Assembly: GCA_905250885.1 (NCBI GenBank)
Contig: CAJNOQ010003241.1
Location: 1 to 20,909, forward strand
Reading direction: 5' to 3'
DNA length: 20,909 nucleotides
Source of the DNA: Didymodactylos carnosus
Taxonomy: Eukaryota; Rotifera; Eurotatoria; Philodinida; Philodinidae
A program made the position numbers and the translations under genes. Positions 9,247 to 19,111 of this stretch are shown piece after piece (the stretch's first letter is position 1; every line of letters starts with the position of its first letter). The notes under the pieces were generated by a model that did not search any database, was not told where the DNA came from, and was given only the letters and a program-made list of their open reading frames with translations.

Positions 9247-12032
9247 TTAGCGAAGTAACTTTGCAATTTCTTCTCCGACTGCAGCGGCGCTAGCCGGATT
9301 CTGTCCAGTGATGAGTTTGCCATCGACTTTTACATAGGATTCCCAATTGGCTGCTTTCGAATACACTCCGCCTTGCTTCTTGAGTGCATCCTCCAGCAAA
9401 AATGGCACCACTTTCGTCATACCCACCGCTTCTTCTTCCTCGTTTGTGAATCCAGCAACCTGACGACCTTGAATAATGTATTCACCATTCTAAGAACAGA
9501 AAAATATTGATACTAAAATAAAGATACAGATCAATTTCCAATAAACTGAAGGAAGAAATCTGGGTTCCCATAACGAGAAATATCACTCATTAATATTTTG
9601 CACAATTTTGGCACAAATTGTTTACAAAATCTGTTATTATTTTTGACAAAAAGGATATTCCACTAGCTCAGCTGGAATTTTGATCAAACGTGGAGGATTG
9701 ATTATTTTTCAGATAACCCGTTTAAGGCAGCGCTTACTAATTGCTGCAGCTTGATCAGACTATACATTCAGACAATTATGAGAAATATGAAGATCATATC
9801 AGAAAGTCTCCGTAGTGGGGAAGGTTCTCCCTTAGAAGTCAGAAGGTCTTATAAATGTAAAAATTCTCTGAGAATTCTCAGCCTATAGCAAGGTAAGATA
9901 AGATACTGTCGCGAACCCTTTAGGATTAAGATAGACTAAGGGAAGGAAAAGGGAAGGTGAGGCAATGCAGTTTTTTGCTGTTATGGAGTTTGCTATGAGA
10001 CATACACAGTATACCTACTTCAACGTTCACTGTACAGTACTTGACATTAAGACACAAAGACATTTTGGAGCGTTTTTAGGAGGGAGAGGTACGTTGCATA
10101 CTGGTCACCCAGACGCACATTTGACGAATGCGTTTTTTTCTAAAGTTTGAACAATGGAATAAATACACCAATATATGCTATACTTTTTAGCAGAAAAGCA
10201 AATTTTTATCTAAAAAGGAACACTGAAAAACTCATGCTCAAAAATTTGCTCAAAAATCGCTCCGATTAAAAAAATACAACTTTTTTGGCTATTTGAGGAA
10301 ATTGTTTCACTGAAAAAACCTCTAATTTTTTTTCTCCAAGAATTTCAGGCCGTGCGCCACCATCCCACCTTCAATTTGACTCAACCTTTGACCGGAGAGT
10401 CACCTGTATGTGATACGCCGAGTGACATATGTAAAAGCCGAGAAAACCGATTTAACTTAATTGCCAGAAGTTTCCGACACCTTGGGGTAAAATGTGCTTT
10501 ATTTCATCAGAAAAGTATTTTCAAACAAAACCAAGGCGATATTTGGAATCAGTTCGTCGAACTACATCGAAGCATATATGAGACGAATATTTTTCGTTGT
10601 AAAAATTAACAGGAGAAACTTCGTAAGTAAAGAAACGAGCAATCATAGCTGCCTTTCGCAAAAATTATTTTATCAATAAATGAAGTAGAAAGTATATATT
10701 CGAAATCCCGACACTGTTATCTATCTCTCTGTAAAATAATCTGTCATTGAGAAGCAAACTTTGAGCGTAAATAAAGCTTTTCCGAAACAAAACATCTGTA
10801 TAAAGAAAGAATGTGATATTTGGAATTAGAGTATAAAACTACATTTAATGACACATACCTTGTTCATTTCCTGAATACCAAATTTTTCCACAAAAATTTA
10901 GATAATGGTACCCCTCAAGGATTTTTCGTCTAAAAATATTTTTCCCAGTTCCGGTTTTTTTAATTTATAATAACATCAAACGTAATAAAGTACTATTGAG
11001 CAAAAATAATCTCTTTCTGCATTAAAAAACTACATGTCCGCCTGGTCTATAGAAAGGTGTTCACTGTGCGTTGTGAGAGTAAGTGTGAAAACAACATTTC
11101 TCTCATTGTAATGATATGGTCACACGTCCTGTTGTCGCGTTTTATAGAGTGCGTAAAATTCCCTGTTCTAGCGCTCTGACCTTCACTTCTGTGACTCGTA
11201 GAATCACAATAAACGTATGAGGAAGTATCCTTCTCTAAAACAGCCTAAAACTGACATAGAAATAAATAAACAGCCCCTCTTTTCCTGAGCGATTCGAATA
11301 TTCACGTGAACTGATTTTCTACCTAACCTTCTTTTATTATGGAGGGCTCGTCCTATAACTATTCTTGTTTTTTCTTGTTACGTGAAGGAGATTATTTTGC
11401 CAGGAGAATATTCCTGTTTCACAAATGTTTTTTTCTGATTTTTGCAATCCGTTCTTTGACAACATATTCGTACCTTATCTTTAAGGTTCACAAGTCCGGC
11501 AGGTCCATGACAAACTGCAGCTACAACACCGCCATTATTCCATATAGTTTCAGATATATTCCATAAGTCTGGATTCGTAGGGAAATCCCACATAACTCCA
11601 TGACCACCAGCGTAAAAGACAGCATCATAATCCTTGAAATAGTAGAGCACACAATAGTACAAGAGATGGAGAAGAAGCAATGTGCAACATACGTTTGGAT
11701 AAATTTTCGACGCCTTCTTTGTATTCTCGGTTAGTGATTTTCCTTCGCCTTCCCAAAACTGCTTGTTCACCGCATCCTTTAAATCAATGGAACTGGGATC
11801 AACAGGTGCTAATCCTCCTTTTACACTAGCAAAATCAACCTGTATGAAAAATGTTAAGAGTGACTTATAGCACAGGGATGAGTTAAATGGGATTGTGTAC
11901 CTTGAATCCGTTTGAAGTAAGCACATGATAGGGATGCGCAGCTTCAGGAAGATACCAGCCAGTTTTTCTTCCAGTATTTCCCAGTTGATCATGATTTGTC
12001 AGAAGAATCAGTACACGTTTATTACTACTCAT
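9247..12032 (-). CDS. DJ-1/PfpI superfamily protein, Hsp31-like (type 1 glutamine amidotransferase fold)
   Basis: Four exons, all phase 0: 12032-11901, 11839-11693, 11632-11474 and 9489-9247, joining to 226 aa, the usual length for this family. Every junction has GT and AG. The fold is an alpha/beta flavodoxin-like domain with a nucleophile elbow AAVCHGP. Cys134 and His135 are the expected catalytic pair. Glu30 (YLPE) sits where yeast Hsp31 has its conserved Glu30, and an acidic run GFTNEEEE (159-166) lies where the third catalytic acid is usual. AGGHG (101-105) and a C-terminal TGQNPAS (207-213) are further family signatures. Relatives act as holdase chaperones or glutathione-independent glyoxalases that convert methylglyoxal to lactate in the cytosol; which applies here is not decided by sequence. 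Start chosen at GCACCATGA. An in-frame ATG at 12191 would add 53 unlike residues and lies in a repeat. Confidence 0.92.
9490..11473 (-). other. Unusually long intron 3 (1984 bp) of the DJ-1/PfpI gene
   Basis: Donor AAG/GTACGA at 11474/11473 and acceptor TTCTTAG at 9490. It is over 30 times longer than the other two introns (61 and 60 bp). It holds short plus-strand ORFs (9965-10150, 10352-10609) without recognisable domains, and a 14-bp palindrome CTGAGAATTCTCAG at 9868-9881. The size suggests an inserted element, but no terminal repeats could be matched. Confidence 0.8.
11633..11692 (-). other. Stop-free 60-bp intron 2 of the DJ-1/PfpI gene
   Basis: Bounded by GTATGT and TTTCAAG. Its length is a multiple of three and it has no stop in the exon frame, so unspliced RNA would stay in frame and insert 20 mostly hydrophobic residues (VCCTLLLLHLLYY...) just before DYDAVFYAGGHG. 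The insertion would fall inside the conserved core, so it is almost certainly normally removed. Confidence 0.85.
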
Positions 12033-12140
12033 GGTGCTGTTATTTATCTGAGTTAAAGCAAAAACTGATAAGCAGGGTAATCGAAGCGCATTATTATCAA
12101 ACATTGTTTCTTGGATATTTCTGCGAGTGACTATCAGACT

Positions 12141-12425
12141 ATACGCGACTTTTGTTGCGTAAGCTGCGACCCTGTTTAATGAAAAACCCATGCGTAGAAC
12201 TGACAGATAACGGTCGAAAAACGTTCCGCAATATCGTTATCATATATACCGAAACATTTGCGACTTTTTCCGTTTAGGGATCTATCCAGAATGAGAAATT
12301 TTTCTCCGATAAAAAGTAACTCTAAGCCTAGATCTTTTGAATATATATATCAGTTTTTCAGACTCAACACAATTTCGACTTTTTCTATTTCATGTGGAAG
12401 AGCAAACATTTCTGAGTAACATGGC
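12141..12425 (-). repeat. Dispersed repeat, copy B (inverted)
   Basis: The reverse complement matches copy A at 7985-8190, including GTTACTTTTTATCGGAGAAAA, TGCGGAACGTTTTTCGACCG and TTTTTCATTAAACAGG. It ends only about 110 bp upstream of the DJ-1/PfpI start codon, so it forms most of that gene's 5' flank. It is clearly more diverged than copies A and C are from each other. Confidence 0.8.
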
Positions 12426-12500
12426 CTTTGGCGATTGAATAACTAATGTATAATTATTAAGCTATGAAGTTTCCAAAACTAGCTCCGAGGCAGAAATAGC

Positions 12501-12692
12501 GGTTTGACCACGAAGCTCTGGTTTCAGTAAAATTAAAATACCTCAGCTTTGTAAAGGGATAGAGAGATCGGGTTTGCGTCATTATTTAAGCTGATGCCTA
12601 ATCTATCGATGACCCCAGTTACATGTGTCACGTGGCCAGTGAGGAGCCATCATTTTTGGATTTTAGGGCTCTTTTTGAAATATCTTTTCTGC
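12501..12692. repeat. Left inner arm of a large inverted repeat
   Basis: Imperfect reverse complement of 13062-13266. Shared landmarks include CAGTAAAATTAAAATA, GATCGGGTTTGCGTCATTATTTAA, CGATGACCCCAG, GTGTCACGTGGC and GAAATATCTTTTCTG. With copies B and C on the outside, the whole block 12141-13620 is a roughly symmetric fold-back structure. Confidence 0.9.
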
Positions 12693-13061
12693 ACCGAAAG
12701 ACAAGCATTTTGTAGACTTCTTGCTATCATCATGTACTTAAGTAGTTACCGTATAGAGGTGTGAAAACGGAAATTTTTCATTTTTAAGTTTAGAGAAAAA
12801 ACCGGATTTTTGAACATTAAAATCCCGTTTTTGCCAATGAAAAACTTTTTCGTCAGAACTAACGGTATATTCATGCTCAACATTCAAAACTGCATGATGT
12901 ATCATTCGAACTTTAGCAACACTTTTGCTTTTGTCAAAAAAAGATCCCTTTCGTCCCATCTTGTGTGTTTAGTGAGTAAAGCGCCTCCAGGCATTATTTT
13001 TGTACAGTATACTTGACTACAAAACGATGCAAAGATATCCAAAACATATTTATCCTCCCGT
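12693..13061. other. Spacer of the large inverted repeat
   Basis: 369 bp of AT-rich sequence between the arms. Overlapping ORFs on both strands (12738-12959 minus, 12810-13016 plus) are short and featureless. No transposase-like motif is visible. Confidence 0.5.
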
Positions 13062-13266
13062 ACAGAAAAGATATTTCAAAAATAGCCTTAAAATCCAAAA
13101 ATGATGACTCCTCATTAGCCACGTGACACATATGGTGGCACATGTGACTGGGGTCATCGATAGTTCGGGCTTCAACTTAAATAATGACGCAAACCCGACC
13201 TCTCTATCACTTTAACAAAACCAAGATATTTTAATTTTACTGAAATCGGTACTTCGGGATCAAACC
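13062..13266. repeat. Right inner arm of a large inverted repeat
   Basis: Reverse complement of 12501-12692 with small indels; it has an extra CATATGGTGGCA segment near 13128-13140. It runs directly into copy C. The left side has about 75 bp between its inner arm and copy B that this side lacks. Confidence 0.9.
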
Positions 13267-13267
13267 T

Positions 13268-13620
13268 AGCAATGTTTGGGTATTCATAATGCCGATATTG
13301 CGGAACATTTTTCGACCGCTATCTGTCAGTTCTACCCATGAATTTTTCATTAAACAGGTTCCAACTTATGTGACAAAAGTTGACATAAACGTGAGCTTAA
13401 CTGCATGAAAGCATGAAACCACCGTCGTCATTTGACGGTTGTTTAGTTTCACTTATACTATGTTCTATCTAGCTCATATTCAATAAATGTATGCGTCAGT
13501 ATATGCCGGTTAAAGTATCTTTTAAAATGTTTTGATTCGAACGAAAAACTTTAAAAAGTATTGTGACGACATGTAAAGTCCAAAGTATTATTATATAAGT
13601 AGATGTTTGACTTCTTCTTC
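13268..13620 (+). repeat. Dispersed repeat, copy C
   Basis: From 13286 to about 13612 it is almost base-for-base the same as 8101-8412, with only a few substitutions (for example CTGTCTG versus CTATCTG). The match ends in the GCTTCTTCTGCACG / CTTCTTCTTCTGCACG run. It is in the same orientation as copy A and opposite to copy B. Confidence 0.92.
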
Positions 13621-13942
13621 TGCACGAAAATATAAAATTAATATTTGTTTTAAGCTGTTGCACTCAAAGTACAAACTTGAGAATTCTTATATATGTACAG
13701 AAAAAGTAATACCTAAATTTTAGTTTGTTGCAACGAAAACAGGTATGATATAGTTATGATTGACTATTAGCTGCACTGACTACTGGCAAAAGTTTAAAAC
13801 AAGTTTGCCACGTAGCCTTTATTTTTATGGAGTTAAAAGTTAGAAGGATGATTCCTTCACTAATAGTCACTCTGCTGTGTCAAAAAATTATGCTTCCTTC
13901 AAGAATTTAATAGCTAGTGAATGCCTAGTGAAAAAAAATGTA
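13621..13942. other. No gene recognised
   Basis: AT-rich with stops in all frames and no repeat structure seen. Confidence 0.5.
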
Positions 13943-14545
13943 CTGAAAATCGCGTAAAAATCGGTAATTAATCGTGAAAAATTATATGATTAAGCATTCG
14001 CTTAATCGCGATTGATTGGCGATTTTTTGGTGATTTCAACGATTAATTGAAGATTTTTTTCTGGGTACTGGGTGCGAACCCATCTTAGGAAATACATACT
14101 TTTTGGGATTTTTCCAGTCTTTATTATGAATAATGACACGTACATTACCCAGCAACGGTCTTAGCACCAACTGATGTCCGAGCCTTTCCGACGAGTCGAT
14201 TTTAGACATTGTCTAGATCAGCTGTTCACTGGGATCCTCGGCTTACAACTCTAAGGGACTATATACAGAAGACTCTTGACAACTCCGCTTTACCCTAAAA
14301 TGAAAAGATGATCTCAATAGAAGTGTACTCCTCGTTCAAATCTTGTTCTTTATATGCATACTTCACTGCAAAATAAAACGATGAATAACAATAACCATTT
14401 AATCGCTTAAAATCAACAATTATTCACAATTAATTGACAATTTTTAAAAAAAGTAAAATCATCGGAATCGCCAATTAATCGCAATTAATTTGCAATTTTT
14501 CAAGAATCGCGATTAATTGTTAAAACTGTGGCGATTTCGTCGACA
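13943..14545. mobile_element. Region bracketed by AATTAATCGCGATT-type motif clusters
   Basis: Degenerate GCGATT/AATCGC and AATTAAT motifs cluster at 13943-14060 and again at 14398-14540, with about 340 bp of ordinary sequence between. The clusters read as loose inverted counterparts (CGATTGATTGGCGATT in the left, AATCGCCAATTAATCGC in the right). This resembles the subterminal repeats of a small non-autonomous element. No exact termini or target duplication were found. Confidence 0.4.
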
Positions 14546-15203
14546 TAGACGTATTCTTATTTTGAACGGATAATAACAATAAAACCTTATCCTCTAGATC
14601 TGAGCGCGTAGAGAAGTAAAATATTTTTGCGTTTTACGGTTCTCCACCCTGCTGCGGAAACGAATACCAGTAATGGCTGATTTTATCTGTGTATTTGTCT
14701 GCAGCCATTGTGGGATGTGGTATTCCTTCATACTCAATGACTTGTAATTGAGTACAATTTTTGTTAAAGAAATAAAGGTCAAAATAAAAGGAAAATAATT
14801 TAAGTGACTCAGTTTTTGGTATATGAAGTTTTCTTTGAATTTTAGTGATCGTTACAATCTACATTAGCGACTATAATGTTAAATTCTCATTTATTCTAAA
14901 TTCGATGACTTCGTTTACAGAACAGCAAGGAAACAAACTTCTGTTGAGAAAAAAATTTCACTTTTCTTTTCTTCTTTTCCTGTTTTTCCACTGTAAGCAG
15001 CGTATCTATCTTTTCGAAATAGTGAACTTATCTAAAGAAACTTCAAATATTCTTTTCACTTAATACGTGTGTATTCATGCGTGCCTGCCTGACTTACTTT
15101 TTGTTGAATGATACAAATAATAAAAAAGTATTCCCTTGACTTTAGTCTATAGTCTTACAAAATGGTTGGCGAATCACAAGAGAGAAAAGTATAAAAGTAT
15201 TTT
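14546..15203. other. No gene recognised
   Basis: AT-rich. Frames at 14594-14782 (minus) and 14845-15063 (plus) are open but have no recognisable features or convincing splice context. Confidence 0.5.
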
Positions 15204-15490
15204 TTACACAAGAGGGAAAATGTCCAAGCGGTGACAGAAAAATAATTACTACTGCAGAACGAAAGAAAAACTAAGCAAATATTTCCATAGTTGGGATACA
15301 GATGTCGCCATAAAGCAGTCAATTGTGATAACACAAAAACAGTGATCTACGGTTAATAAAACTTACAGAATACAGATGGTCTATCATGGCGAATTGATCA
15401 GAAATACTTGGAGCTTCTCCTCGGACATTTAGTGGGTGTCCACAAAAGTTCTTAGCTGGGTATGTCCATTCAGGTCCGTTCACTTTATAC
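15204..15490. repeat. Diverged tandem duplication, copy 1
   Basis: Aligns with 15647-15925, about 445 bp away in the same orientation. Shared landmarks include ACAyAAGAGrGAAAAT, CTAAGCAAA, AGATGTCG, AGCAGTCAA and TTAGAAATACTT-like blocks. It contains the 3' part of the exon-like ORF on the minus strand. Confidence 0.75.
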
Positions 15491-15636
15491 AGACATAACA
15501 GCCGCGAAAATTTGAACATTTCTGTCGTATAGAGCATAGAGACTTGTATGGAATTGCTCATTTGTCCATTAAAAAAGTCATATTCTACATGCCCGTTTAG
15601 GGATATCAAGTTTTGACCTCTCTGAGAACGAAGCAA
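15367..15636 (-). CDS. Unrecognised exon-like ORF ending at a splice donor
   Basis: A minus-strand open stretch that reads ...NGPEWTYPAKNFCGHPLN...SISDQFAMIDHLYS and then meets a good donor, TCT/GTAAGTTTTATT, at 15367/15366. The second half looks like real protein, and the tandem copy at 15825-15925 keeps related codons (HPLxx, SISNRFVIIDYLYT), which suggests it once coded. I do not recognise the family. The true 5' boundary is unknown: the open frame starts at 15636, but an acceptor could lie inside it. No partner exon was identified downstream, so this may be a lone fragment. Confidence 0.3.
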
Positions 15637-15646
15637 CTTTGACCTT

Positions 15647-15925
15647 GTTTACATAAGAGAGAAAATATTCAAAGAGATCATCTGAAATATCTACTGATGC
15701 GGAGAGGTAAACAGCTAAGCAAACGTTTTCTGTAGGCCGGGTGGTAGATGTCGTCAGATAGCAGTCAACTGTGACAATACAAAAAAGATGGTATACGGGT
15801 AATAAAATTGACAGTGTATAGATAATCTATTATGACAAATCGATTAGAAATACTTCCAACCTCTTTGGGATCTGCAGAGGGTGTGCAGAAAACCTGTTAG
15901 CTTTATATTACATAGATGGTTTTCC
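15647..15925. repeat. Diverged tandem duplication, copy 2
   Basis: Second copy of 15204-15490, with numerous substitutions and small indels. Confidence 0.75.
15823..15925 (-). pseudogene. Decayed copy of the unrecognised exon
   Basis: The minus strand keeps KANRFSAHPLQI and then, in another frame, EVGSISNRFVIIDYLYT, matching the exon-like ORF in copy 1. A one-base deletion between the two parts shifts the frame, and the donor has become GTCAAT. It is therefore a broken paralogue of the copy 1 exon. Confidence 0.4.
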
Positions 15926-15970
15926 GGCGGAATCAGAGAAGTTCATCGCATTTCTCATCTATACTGGTTG

Positions 15971-16325
15971 CGAACGCCAACGGAAGGGAAGCATGAGGAT
16001 TGTTTGAAATTCAGAAATAGTTTTAGACGTCTTGAGATTTTTGCTCTTTATACTCATATTAGATTCCAAACCTTACACATGAAAACAGAAAAAGTCCAGA
16101 AGATGTGTTAGGCAGGTCTCCAGCGAGCGCCGACTGAAGGGTGGTGTGAGCATTGTTTTGAATTCAGGAGTATGTTTATACCTCTACATATTTTTGATTT
16201 ATATATTTATATCAGATTACGAACCTTATACATAAAAAAAGAAAAAAATCTAGCAGACGCCCTAGGTAGGGCCCTAGCGAGCGTCGACCGAAGGGAGGCG
16301 TGAGCATTGTGTTCGATTTATAAGT
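15971..16325 (+). repeat. Tandem repeat, about 153-bp unit, 2.3 copies
   Basis: Units begin at 15971, 16124 and 16278 (spacings 153 and 154), each opening with CGARCGYCRACYGAAGGG and followed by RAGCATTGT-like sequence. The third copy stops near 16325. The unit start is G/C-rich in an A/T-rich setting; the junction before copy 3 contains the near-palindrome GCCCTAGGTAGGGCCCTAGC. A plus-strand 76-codon ORF across it is incidental. Confidence 0.85.
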
Positions 16326-17606
16326 CACCAAAAGGCGTTCGCTTGCGCAGATCCAACTTAATAAAGTCCGAGCGAGTGGAGACGAGCGCTACCTTGTTTT
16401 CAAATTGTACTTTTTTTTGTTACAGTATAATACAGGAAAAAGGAAATACTATGAATTTTTAATCTCATATATCAACGTGTCTTCATTCTGAATACCGTTT
16501 CCATGGATGCGTAGTGTAAACAGTACGTAAAAAACAGAAGTGGATAAAGGTCGAACGAAGTCATCAAAATGGTGACCCTAGTAACAACATTTTGATATTC
16601 ACCGATTTGTATTAATATAAAGTGCAGTTAATTAGAAAAAGATACTAATCACTGGTCGCTCAAATTAACAGCGATAATTTTAGGTAGCTCACCTTCGACG
16701 GGGCATGTAACAGAATTTTATTGGTGGATATAGTCGTTTAGTTTTTTCTGAACTACAAGAAAGCAAAAGACCTATTTTTCTTTTCTATGTACGAGTAGAG
16801 TGTACGTTCTATATATAATGTATATAGTAGACACATATGTGATTCAAGATATGTACGCTCGTTAGTAGACCTTTAGCGTGTAGCGTTTCTTTTTCTGTAA
16901 ATGTCACCTATGTATCCAATTGTCAAATAGTGCATGTGAAGAAAGGACGAAAGAAGAAAAGGTTTTTTCATTCTCATTCCTCCAATGCATGCGATGAGTC
17001 ACACTACTATGATTATTCTTTTCTCTAAGCAAGTAGTAAATTGACTGTAACTAAATTGGTTTGAACTCAACTGAGATACGTGATTAAAATGTGGATTGGA
17101 TCTTAGTTGAGCCGTTACCAGTAAATTAAATTTAAAAAAAAGTTTGATTAAATAAAAAGACAAAGTAAATTAAATAAAAGAGTAAACTTGATATAGCTTT
17201 ATAGTTTTCTACTATTTTCACTACTCTGCTACTTGCATTTTAACTAATAAAGTTATGGTCGTTTAAGAAATGTTACTGATCTACCACCTATCACATATGA
17301 ATTATTCAAGAAAAGTAAATATTTGTTGCTAATTCATTTCTATTTCTTTAATCAGACTTGAATAAAAGATGTCCACTCTATAAGAATTTCTCTCCCTGTC
17401 TGATATGTATATGTAACTCTCTCGTGCGGACAAAAATACATGTACATCTGATCTGAAACGGAAGTCAAATTATTCTCATAAACAATATTCAATAGCACCA
17501 TCATTACAATATCGTATTTATCAAGCTCATCAAGTAGTTTTTAAACGCCAGTGTATGGGTGATAACTGTATTATCCCAAGTAAAAGGATATTTCTAGATC
17601 TAGTTT
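16326..17606. other. No gene recognised
   Basis: AT-rich DNA without exons or strong repeats. A short stretch at 16335-16395 is G/C-richer (GTTCGCTTGCGCAG, GAGCGAGTGGAGACGAGCG) and may be a further remnant of the neighbouring tandem repeat. Confidence 0.5.
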
Positions 17607-17689
17607 GAAGCTCGGTTTTTGCAACATTTATTTAGCTCCAATCTTCTTACTCGGTTGGAGCTGAATAAATGTTCCAAAAATCAAGCTTC
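17607..17689. repeat. 35-bp-arm imperfect hairpin
   Basis: 17607-17641 and 17655-17689 are reverse complements with a handful of mismatches around a 13-nt loop; the inner 19 bp (AACATTTATTTAGCTCCAA) has one mismatch. Weaker complementarity continues outward to about 17580 and 17720. The geometry would suit either a small fold-back element or an miRNA-like precursor. No expression evidence exists in the sequence. Confidence 0.85.
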
Positions 17690-19111
17690 AAGTTAGAGCC
17701 AAAAGATCTTTTTGCTCAGGCTCGACCCGAAGGTTGGATACGGGTGCCGTTGTTTGTGTTTTAAACTGAAGCTGAATATACAATCACATTTGGGGTTTGA
17801 AATATTTTTTCTTAAACTATTCATGGTTGCTAGCTAATCATGTTTCTTACAATCATCTTGGTTGCAGGTTTTTCCTCCCACACAAAAATATCATAAAGAA
17901 CAGTAGGAAAAAAACGTACTAGTAAATGTTCGTTAACAGAGCCGTTGAAACGCGTTTATTTTACATATAATGCATTGTAATGGCATCGTTTTTAATTGTT
18001 ATTGCAAGCAACAAGAATGAAGATGAGAATTTTCATTATGGAACGCACTTCCGATAGCTGAACGGCTCTTTTAACGTTCGTTTTCCGTACCGTTTAAACG
18101 GTCTCTTTTTGCCGGGGTGAGGGTTGCTGTATGCAACTAATACTATTGAAAAACACCATCGTGCGAGACGGTTTTGTATGGAAGATCAAGCTTAAGAGAA
18201 GGAAAATGTACAAATTTTACATCTATAACAGATTGTCTGTCACTCGGCGTAAAATCTACAAATAGAGATTAAGAGGAAGATGGAGAAACAGAGAGAAAGA
18301 AAACTAGGCAACCGTAAAGTAAACAACTTATGAATAAGTGATTTTCTCTTCTCTACTGTACTTTATAAAATTAATCGATAACACTAGCAGTTAAACCGCC
18401 AAGTGTCACTGTTTTGTGCAGCAAATTACCTAAAAAGAAATCTTGCGTAAACAAAAAGCAAACCAAATAAGCGGCTTAAACGAAGAAAGTCGTAAAAGTC
18501 ACCGATGAAAAAACTAAAATAAAACATAACAATAATAAGAAAATAAAGCAACTAGATAATTATAAACCTTCTCCTGTACACAAAAAACCACGACGTTTGT
18601 CCGACAAAATTCCTTAATCTCCTTAGCGAAAGCAGTTGTGATACGAACGAAATTAAGATTTTGGAATCCAAACCTGGTTCATCGACGGAGTACTCATTGC
18701 TACGAACGGTTAATCACAGCATAAATAGCCCGACAGGTAGCAGAAAAGATTAATGTCTATTCATTACAGAACAAACAAAGAATTTAAATTATTTTAAAAG
18801 AATACGAAAGCCATTAAACATGGCCACAAAAGTTGCAAACCAATAATCTTCAGAATTGTAGACACCTCCATTCTTAAAATTTAACTTGATGGTGTCAGTA
18901 GCCGTAGTTGATATCACCTATTCTTTGACTTAGCTCGATAGTGGGTGGTGGCAATAGAGCTACCCTTTTTAGATTTCATTAAATTTCCAAAGACTGTTCG
19001 GTTGATATTATTCACTATTAAATTATCCATTAACTCTAATGTTCGATTATTAAAGAGAAAATCAACTACATGCGATCTTCAAACGTGTCAGAGCAGTTTT
19101 TGAACACATAC
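17690..19111. other. No confident gene; one weak exon candidate
   Basis: A/T-rich. On the minus strand, 18673-18568 could be an exon: acceptor AACCAG, 35 codons containing RITTAFAKEIKEFCRTN, then AAG/GTTTAT as a poor donor. It has a protein-like look but no recognised family. Its phase does not match the donor at 19112 of the SLOG fragment, so it is not obviously that gene's next exon. CCGTTTAAACGG at about 18091-18102 is a 12-bp palindrome. Confidence 0.35.

Noticed and set aside
10352..10609. 85-codon plus-strand ORF preceded by a good-looking splice acceptor
   Set aside because: It lies in intron 3 of a gene on the other strand and has no recognisable family; not enough to call an exon.
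11883..12191. Longer N-terminus for the DJ-1/PfpI protein from an ATG at 12191
   Set aside because: The 53 extra residues do not resemble the family, lie partly in dispersed repeat copy B, and the internal ATG at 12032 has a better context and gives the normal family length.
12141..12240. A DRYLSVL-like string in one minus-strand frame of repeat copy B, suggesting a second GPCR relic
   Set aside because: No hydrophobic TM3 segment precedes it, a stop lies close upstream, and the matching frame in copies A and C is interrupted; likely chance.
14050..14100. GGTTCGCACCC on the minus strand as a tRNA B box
   Set aside because: No matching A box at tRNA spacing, and the T-arm geometry is wrong.
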